A program made the translations under genes and the position numbers. Of a stretch of 64,000 bases of DNA, positions 57,929 to 64,000 are shown piece by piece. The notes below the pieces were generated by a model that had not been told where the DNA came from, did not search any database, and was given only the letters and a program-made list of their open reading frames with translations. The DNA lies in assembly GCA_027919835.1 (NCBI GenBank), contig JANVFP010000007.1, forward strand, positions 1,488,001 through 1,552,000, written 5' to 3'. The stretch comes from Lentinula raphanica (lineage: Eukaryota > Basidiomycota > Agaricomycetes > Agaricales > Omphalotaceae). The first letter of the stretch is position 1; each line of letters begins with the position of its first letter.

Positions 57929-59493
57929 TGTTATGAAGCATAACACCCCCCAGCCTTCCACTATTTTTCTGCATTTTTTCCGTATTTTTCTGAGCCTTAA
58001 TGAGCCTCAGAACGACGAAGACCCCTATGAACCATATAGATGCCGAACCGGCGCTAACTCGGCATCAAACGTTCACCGCCGCCGTTAACGCCATCATTTC
58101 TTTCTTCTTTCGCTACCACCACTTCCCCGTTTCCTTTTTCGACACTTTCCTTTGTTCTTCAGCACCTCAAGACCCTCGGGACCTTTAGCAGGACATGGGA
58201 ACACTGGTTAGGATCTAAGGGTCATCTAGGGAGTGGAGACTTCAAAGTCTGCCACTCGTCATTCATCGTGCGTAATCCATTCGTCTGAACGGATTACTCC
58301 TTCTGACTCGTCCTCACTAGGAAGGGAGACGCGTTGTCGGCCCTCCCTTATCCCCTCTCTCGTTCTCCTGCCGGGTCTACAACGTCGCATCGGCGACTCT
58401 TTCCCATGCAACTCACCCCGGATCTCAAGACGAATTGGAACGTCGAGTCAACGCCTTGACTCGACGAGTACTGATCATTCTTCACCCACGACGACTCCGG
58501 AGTCCCGCCTATAAACTCTCTATCCTTTTTTGGACTTATGCGAGGGTAAGAACGTGTAAACATCGTCAAACCCTGCCGACGAACCACGACATCCTCCGGC
58601 GACTTCTCCCATGCATCACCAACATCCATTCGAGTAAACCATCTAATGAAGAACCCCGGCGCGACAACGGAATACCACGAACAGCCGTTCGTGTCACTTT
58701 CATTACGGAGGACACACGAACGCCTCCGTTCCCCGCTACCCTAAGTACACCCAATGAGCAGTAACTCCTCTTGGATCTTTCAGTCCCTGCATGCCTCCTG
58801 CTTGGACCCTCGATGCTGGATATCTAGGATTGCCTTGGACCCCTACTAACTTCCCTCTCCACCATGAAACCAGGACCTGGGACATCGAGGGATGCCGGCG
58901 ACGTTTCGCCAGCACGGCTGGGTTTGCCCATCCCGTTACCTCTTCTGACTCACCTCCCTCTCTTTAGTTCCGGCCTCGGACGACACGAAAGCTCGTCATC
59001 TCTTGATTAGTCGTGTGCTGCTACGTAACGGCCGGGTCGATTCGTAACCACGTCGACCCGTGCCCGTTTCGTTATGTTTGTTTGGTGACGCCGGACGGTT
59101 CCAGTAACGACGCGTATGCGTCGCGGCACTGGAACGCGTCATCGTAATTACTTTACGGTGACGCGTTCCCTCGCCGACATTCCTTTACCTACCAATTTTC
59201 CTTATATATCTATTTACTCAGAAACCTATAAATACCACCTGTATCCTCTGTATCTGGCCCCCCAGATCAGATATTTTGAATCTATTTGCTTTTCCTCAGT
59301 CTTCTTGTGCTCTCTAATAAACACTGTAACATTACTACTAAGTCTCAACCTAAGGATTCTAAGTCCTCAACCAAGTCCAAATACTCGGTGTAGACAAACT
59401 GCCCAGCAGTCCTTCGCCGTATGTGTGGATTTTCGTGCTCGTAACCATCGAACTTCGGTACACTCGAAGGCTAGAGCGTAGCAGTACCTAACA
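57929..59493 (+). repeat. 5' LTR of plus-strand Gypsy element
   Basis: 1,565 bp from TGTTATGAAGCATAACA to CCTAACA, so the ends are TGTTA and TAACA. The first 17 bases form a small hairpin (TGTTATG, 3-nt loop, CATAACA). A TATAAATA box sits at 59227-59234. No ORF inside is convincing. Confidence 0.85.
59227..59234 (+). promoter_or_regulatory. TATA box of the LTR promoter
   Basis: TATAAATA; the predicted RNA start lies about 30-37 nt downstream, at or near 59264, which is also where the self-primer sequence begins. Confidence 0.65.
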
Positions 59494-59494
59494 T

Positions 59495-59506
59495 AATATC
59501 TGATCT
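59495..59506 (+). promoter_or_regulatory. Self-primer binding site
   Basis: AATATCTGATCT, one base after the LTR, is the exact complement of AGATCAGATATT at 59264-59275 inside the LTR. This is the arrangement known for Tf1/sushi retrotransposons, where the RNA 5' end folds back to prime reverse transcription instead of a tRNA. Confidence 0.75.
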
Positions 59507-59522
59507 CCAACTGCCCCCAGTT

Positions 59523-62500
59523 ATGTCTACACAGACTATTCGGACGGAGACTCAGGCTCAAACTGAATCACAACCTACACACAGCTATCCTCCGGGATTT
59601 AACGAATCATCTCGGAACCCTGAACCTAGTTCGGGATTCTTTACACCAGGACGGATGTTGGGAGGACAACCACGGCAAGTCCCTCCGCACATGACAATGC
59701 CTACTCCACCCAACACTATTGTCCCAAACCCTGCTCAGTCATCTATAATGGAATCATCTATGCCCAGCGGTGTAACCTGGCAACCACCTCCGCCACCACC
59801 ACCGCTTTTACCACCCCCAACTCTCTTACCACCACCACCACCCCCAATCCAATACAACTATACACCGCCAACATCTGGGATTCCACAGTTCGGGAATAAC
59901 GGGTCGAGACGAACATCGGTAGCATCACACCAGTCATATACCTCGCAACCTATGAGTCAAGGTAATGCATATGTAGGACAAATCTATCCTCCTGCAAACC
60001 CTACCATGATTCCCTCGACCCCTACACGTTTTCCATCATTTCCCCAAATGCCATCTATTGGAGAACAACCTGCTGTACCTAGAGCTATGCAGCAAGAAGG
60101 TACGGGTGATTTACCACCTACTCCACTCCGCCATTGGCCTCACATTGCCACCCCTGAAAGACAATCTCGGCCATGGATGGGGAGGAATCCCGAATCGGCT
60201 AACGTCCCATCATTTCCACCCCTCGGGCCATCACCTAATCCTGTTCAATTGATGTATCCCCAACATACTATAGGCACACGTGACCTACCACAGCTGTCTA
60301 CGGCTCCTACCACGGAACCCGATATTCTAGAGGAAGATACTGTCAATATTCTGGCCACTAGATGTCGCCGTTTAGCCTTGCTGTTGGGATTACGTGATCA
60401 TCCAGAACGCTCCAGGGATGATTGGATAAGCCTAATCTCCCAATTGAATGCAAATGGTGTTGGAAGATACCCAGCCTTCTTGAAGAAAGCATTACAACAT
60501 GATCACATCCGGTGGGAATTTGATAAAGTTGTCCGTCAAATCTATATGGTATATCCTGCGCATCACATACCTATCCGATTGCGGCATAATATTCCCATCT
60601 CTCCTCGCTGGAAACCAGGAATGCCCCGTCCAGGACAGTACGTCAATACTGCTACCATGACTAGTCCAAAGGAAGAACCCATACCTGAGGAAGTAGAGGA
60701 GAATGAGCCTATCGACTCTGGACCAGTTGGTGAGGAACAAGAACCTGCTGTTACCTCTGAGACTGAAGGGAGAAATTGTATGGTCACTATTGAAGAGCAA
60801 CCTGAGACTATTGAAATCAATACCGAGGCTGGCTCGAAAGAAGATTACCCTGAGGATGACGATCCGGGAAGTTTTTGGGATTGGGATGGAAAGAGCTTCT
60901 TGCATACCACTACTGTTGAGGGTCAGGAAACTATTGATCGGGTAATCGGAGGATTTGAACAGGTAGCAGGACCATCTACAACTAACCGAGACCCGTCCCC
61001 AGCTCACTCCGCTCGAAGCAACAATAGTGAGGAACTGCAGGCAAGAATTTTGGCTTCCCTAAAAGGAAAAACTCCTATGCGACCCGCAGGGCCGAGGCCT
61101 CAAAATTCCCCTAACACATACCGGGATCCTCAGACACTAAATTTCTCCACCAGCATGGCCAATCCTTTTATAACTCCCGAAATGCCAACGGCTCCACAAT
61201 TCCCTGTACAGAGTACTCCTTTTAATGCACAATGGGGACCCCAACTTGGTATACCAACCAACAGTCCCGTAAGACAGTATGACTGGTCGCAGCCATCCTG
61301 GAGTGCTCCAAGGAATACACCAGCAGGAAATAGTGAATACCCCATGTGGAACTCCATGAGAAGAAGTCAAGGAGTGAACTATGGGGGATATCTCGGTTAT
61401 CAAGGGTACTCACCTAACCCACCCCCACCAGTACCTCCTAACTCGCCAAATGGACCACCTCCGTCAGGCCCACCACCACCCTCGGGACCACCTCCCTTTG
61501 GTCCACCACCACCTTCGGGTCCACCCCCTCCTGGTCCACCTATGCCACCTACAGGTCCACCCCCACCAGATCCGCCTGGACCCCCAGGACCCCCTTATGG
61601 AGGACCTCCAGATGAACCACCTCCACCTGGAAATTATGGGAACAATGGTGGAAACAGGAGAACTGGGAGACCTACATCTCAAAACGGATCTGAAGGAGTT
61701 AGGGGTTACCGAATGTCATCTGAAAGAGGTGGAAACATGGGATTCCAAGCTCGACCTTACCAAGGAGATAATGAAAGAGCGGAACGAGATGCAATTGCCC
61801 GGGAATCCAAATTGGAAATCCGAAAGCCTGACACCTTTGATGGAAAAAACCGAGAGGCATGGCGACCATTCCTAAGTGACTGTTTCCGGATGTTTACAGC
61901 TAAGCCTACCCTCTACTCTAGTTCGGAATCACGGGTGCAGTATGCAGCTTCATGGTTTGGTGGTGCTGCAGCTCGATATTTCCAAACTTTGGTAGAAAGG
62001 GAGTCTGAGGTGTCGGGACAGTACAACCCTGCTTTGCATGAATGGGATGCCTTCGTACAAGTCTTTGGGCGACTCTTTGGATTATATGATGAGAAGCTCC
62101 AGGCCCAGTCGAATCTGAGTAATGCTATTCAGAAAACAGATGAACCGTTTGCAGACTTTATTGTTCGTTTCGAGGATCAGGCTCTTCGCACAGGCTATAA
62201 TGAGGAGGCATTACGTTGGCATCTGGTAGACCAAATCCGGTACGACCTGAGGAACCGACTCACTCTTGTTGGACGCATACCAGACACCTTCAATGCAGTA
62301 GTGGATCGTCTGCTGGAAATAGATGGTGCACGTGAGGTCTTGCGCAACACTGGAACATATTACAACAACAGCTCTAACAACAACTTCAAGGGTAATCGTT
62401 TTGGAAATTTCCAGAAGAACAACTCTACAAGTCCAAACTTCACTAATAATCCATCCACCAATACCACTGGACCACAGAAGAAGTTTGGTGCCCTTGCAAA

Positions 62501-62927
62501 AGAAACAGTTGGAAAAGTTGCAGTTGTTGAAGAATCTACCCAGGTCACTCCCAATCAGATAACCAAGGAAGAAAGGGATTATCGTATGGCGAACCGGCTG
62601 TGTATCCGTTGTGGAAAGAAGGGACACTTCGGACGAAATTGCCCAGAACACCAGAATGCCACAGAAGTAATGCGAGCGGCTTGTGCAGAATGCCAGTGTT
62701 GTGATGACTGCTTACTGGAAGAAGAATTCACAGGGGTAACTCCGGAGACCCAGGCTGAAGGAGGACCAGCGTCAGAAAACTCCGAAAGTGCTGACTGCAC
62801 GGCTCGAGCTGCCTTTACAGTGGAGGAGCGAGATAACCTCGATACTCAACTATTGTACCAGATTGATGAAGGTGGTGACTCATGGAATCTGATGGGTAAC
62901 CAACACACCGGCTCGGGAAAAGATTAG
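59523..62927 (+). CDS. Gypsy Gag protein with CCHC zinc knuckle
   Basis: A single 1,134-residue frame. The first about 750 residues are Pro/Gly/Ser/Gln-rich and disordered, with polyproline runs around residues 80-120 and 640-720. A retrotransposon Gag domain lies at about 760-910 (WRPFLSDCFRMF, YAASWFGGAAARYFQTL, FVQVFGRLFGLYDEK). The zinc knuckle CIRCGKKGHFGRNC (C-x2-C-x4-H-x4-C) is near residue 1025, followed by a second Cys cluster, CAECQCCDDC. The extended N-terminus is much longer than usual Gag. The frame ends at TAG 62925-62927, directly after a slippery heptamer. Confidence 0.9.
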   Translation: MSTQTIRTETQAQTESQPTHSYPPGFNESSRNPEPSSGFFTPGRMLGGQPRQVPPHMTMPTPPNTIVPNPAQSSIMESSMPSGVTWQPPPPPPPLLPPPTLLPPPPPPIQYNYTPPTSGIPQFGNNGSRRTSVASHQSYTSQPMSQGNAYVGQIYPPANPTMIPSTPTRFPSFPQMPSIGEQPAVPRAMQQEGTGDLPPTPLRHWPHIATPERQSRPWMGRNPESANVPSFPPLGPSPNPVQLMYPQHTIGTRDLPQLSTAPTTEPDILEEDTVNILATRCRRLALLLGLRDHPERSRDDWISLISQLNANGVGRYPAFLKKALQHDHIRWEFDKVVRQIYMVYPAHHIPIRLRHNIPISPRWKPGMPRPGQYVNTATMTSPKEEPIPEEVEENEPIDSGPVGEEQEPAVTSETEGRNCMVTIEEQPETIEINTEAGSKEDYPEDDDPGSFWDWDGKSFLHTTTVEGQETIDRVIGGFEQVAGPSTTNRDPSPAHSARSNNSEELQARILASLKGKTPMRPAGPRPQNSPNTYRDPQTLNFSTSMANPFITPEMPTAPQFPVQSTPFNAQWGPQLGIPTNSPVRQYDWSQPSWSAPRNTPAGNSEYPMWNSMRRSQGVNYGGYLGYQGYSPNPPPPVPPNSPNGPPPSGPPPPSGPPPFGPPPPSGPPPPGPPMPPTGPPPPDPPGPPGPPYGGPPDEPPPPGNYGNNGGNRRTGRPTSQNGSEGVRGYRMSSERGGNMGFQARPYQGDNERAERDAIARESKLEIRKPDTFDGKNREAWRPFLSDCFRMFTAKPTLYSSSESRVQYAASWFGGAAARYFQTLVERESEVSGQYNPALHEWDAFVQVFGRLFGLYDEKLQAQSNLSNAIQKTDEPFADFIVRFEDQALRTGYNEEALRWHLVDQIRYDLRNRLTLVGRIPDTFNAVVDRLLEIDGAREVLRNTGTYYNNSSNNNFKGNRFGNFQKNNSTSPNFTNNPSTNTTGPQKKFGALAKETVGKVAVVEESTQVTPNQITKEERDYRMANRLCIRCGKKGHFGRNCPEHQNATEVMRAACAECQCCDDCLLEEEFTGVTPETQAEGGPASENSESADCTARAAFTVEERDNLDTQLLYQIDEGGDSWNLMGNQHTGSGKD

Positions 62928-64000
62928 GTGACTCAGGCCGAGGACTGAGTCAGCCCACTGATACCTCGGAAACACTTCGGGGAGTAAACACCAACTCTAC
63001 AAGTGATCCTGCGGTGATCAATTCCCGGACTAAGCATTCCTTCATTATTAAAACTCACCTCTTCATGAACTCTAATAATATTCCCACCCTAATTGATTCC
63101 GGAGCCTCTCGAAATTTTATTGACCAATCACTTGCTAATGAATTCGCTGAAAACATCACCCCACTCCACAAATCGATTTCACTCACACTGTTTGATGGCA
63201 ACACCACTTCGGCAGGACATATCACCCACCAAATGGAAGCTACCATACGGTTCGAAAATGGAACTGTACATTATGAACCCCTATTAATCACCCAGCTTCA
63301 CCCGTCAGCCAGGATTGTACTTGGGTTACCCTGGTTACATAAGTATAACCCAACTATAGACTGGAAGGCAATGACATTGACCTTGGAAGGATCATCCTGT
63401 CTAGCAGCTACTAATATTCCGGAACCCTCTAAGCAAGATTCCTTCTATCACAGGGTGGAAATCGAGGAGGTACCAGATGAGGAACAATGGGATCCCAAGA
63501 ATAACTTGACACTCAATGATCCCCTGCTCCTTCATTACAGTGAAGTTGAGGAATATTACCGACAAAAGGCCAAACCACCATTGTCTTCGAGGAAGGAACA
63601 ACAAGGAACACCCGAGAAAACCCCAACTCCTTACGAGCAGTCAGAACGATCTGGACTAGACCCTTCCTCTATCCCATCTAATCAATCAGAAACACCCTTC
63701 TCTGATAACGAACCTCTAGAAAATCATATTGAAAAACCCAAACTCAAGGCCCCATATATTAGCCTCATTGGTGCTGCTCCATTTCAAACTCTGATTAAGC
63801 AAGGATGTGAAGCTTATGTGCTACACATATATCCTTCCAAAACAGAGGAAGAAGCAGTGGGACTAGCTGCTAATACGACACAACCAGTGGAGCCCCGGGT
63901 CTCTGGTGTGGGTGTACGAGATGAAACTAATGAAGCCATGAAGAAGCATGTTCCTGCCGAGTACCACCGTTTTGTAAAGGTCTTCTCTGCAGGAGAGGCA
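62900..64000 (+). CDS. Gypsy Pol, protease and start of RT (partial)
   Basis: Open in the -1 frame relative to gag from 62900 through the window end. The retropepsin motif is IPTLIDSGASRNFID (Asp at 63095-63097), followed by RIVLGLPWLHKYNPTIDW, the typical second half of Gypsy proteases. A Pro/Ser-rich linker follows, then the start of the RT leader (VPAEYHRFVKVFSAGEA). Truncated by the window. No stop or frame break was seen. Confidence 0.88.
62915..62952 (+). promoter_or_regulatory. Programmed -1 frameshift signal, gag to pol
   Basis: Slippery GGGAAAA at 62915-62921 in the correct register (G GGA AAA), a 7-nt spacer containing the gag stop, then an 8-bp stem, TGACTCAG (62929-62936) with CTGAGTCA (62945-62952), around an 8-nt loop. 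The pol frame is the -1 frame and is open from 62900. Confidence 0.82.

Larger units (their letters stand above)
57929..64000 (+). mobile_element. Younger Gypsy element, plus strand, 5' part
   Basis: 5' LTR, leader with self-primer binding site, gag, frameshift signal, protease and the beginning of the reverse transcriptase region. It continues past 64,000. It is inserted in the minus-strand element. Confidence 0.9.

Noticed and set aside
61464..61682. Trp/Arg-rich minus-strand frame
   Set aside because: Antisense of the polyproline stretch of Gag.

Overview
The window reads as nuclear DNA of a mushroom-forming basidiomycete (Agaricomycete). The evidence is genes split by many 45-75 nt GT-AG introns, a KDZ DNA transposon carrying a TET/JBP dioxygenase, chromodomain-type Gypsy elements, and basidiomycete-style families (Msb1/Mug8-like protein, PA-TM-RING ligase, Zn2Cys6 regulator of the CAECRRLK type). 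Species cannot be named from sequence alone. No rRNA, tRNA or CRISPR was seen. Splice sites were inferred by eye, so exon ends are models.

Layout. (1) 0.2-7.1 kb: one nonribosomal peptide synthetase, A-T-C-A-T-TE, whose second A domain has lost core motifs. (2) 7.7-39.7 kb: ordinary, closely packed single-copy genes: a secreted/anchored Ser-Thr-rich membrane protein, an Msb1/Mug8-like polarity protein, heme oxygenase, a triple CCCH zinc-finger protein, a PA-TM-RING ubiquitin ligase, two small proteins, a Zn2Cys6 transcription factor, a membrane phosphodiesterase/nucleotide pyrophosphatase, two tandem membrane-anchored aspartic proteases, a STAND-type N-terminal domain protein with ankyrin repeats, and an FAD amine oxidase. 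(3) 40.28-52.17 kb: a KDZ transposon of about 11.9 kb with about 361-bp near-identical terminal inverted repeats. It holds a KDZ transposase, a TET/JBP 2-oxoglutarate dioxygenase and three accessory genes. A 1,071-bp foldback element sits inside its right inverted repeat. (4) 52.2-53.6 kb: a duplicated hairpin-bearing repeat and a small foldback MITE. (5) 53.9-64 kb: two nested Gypsy/chromovirus-like elements. An older minus-strand copy with a broken pol is split at 57,928/57,929 by a younger plus-strand copy. The younger copy has a complete 1,565-bp 5' LTR, a self-priming signal, a gag ORF, and a -1 frameshift signal into pol, which runs off the window end.

The most notable system is the KDZ transposon with its TET/JBP gene, that is, a mobile element carrying a predicted 5-methylcytosine oxidase. 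The association of TET/JBP genes with KDZ transposons in basidiomycetes is known from comparative genomics, but this copy looks intact and recent, and its three companion genes have no function I can assign. The second is the retrotransposon at the right end, where the sequence itself shows a Tf1-like self-primer and a textbook slippery site plus stem-loop.
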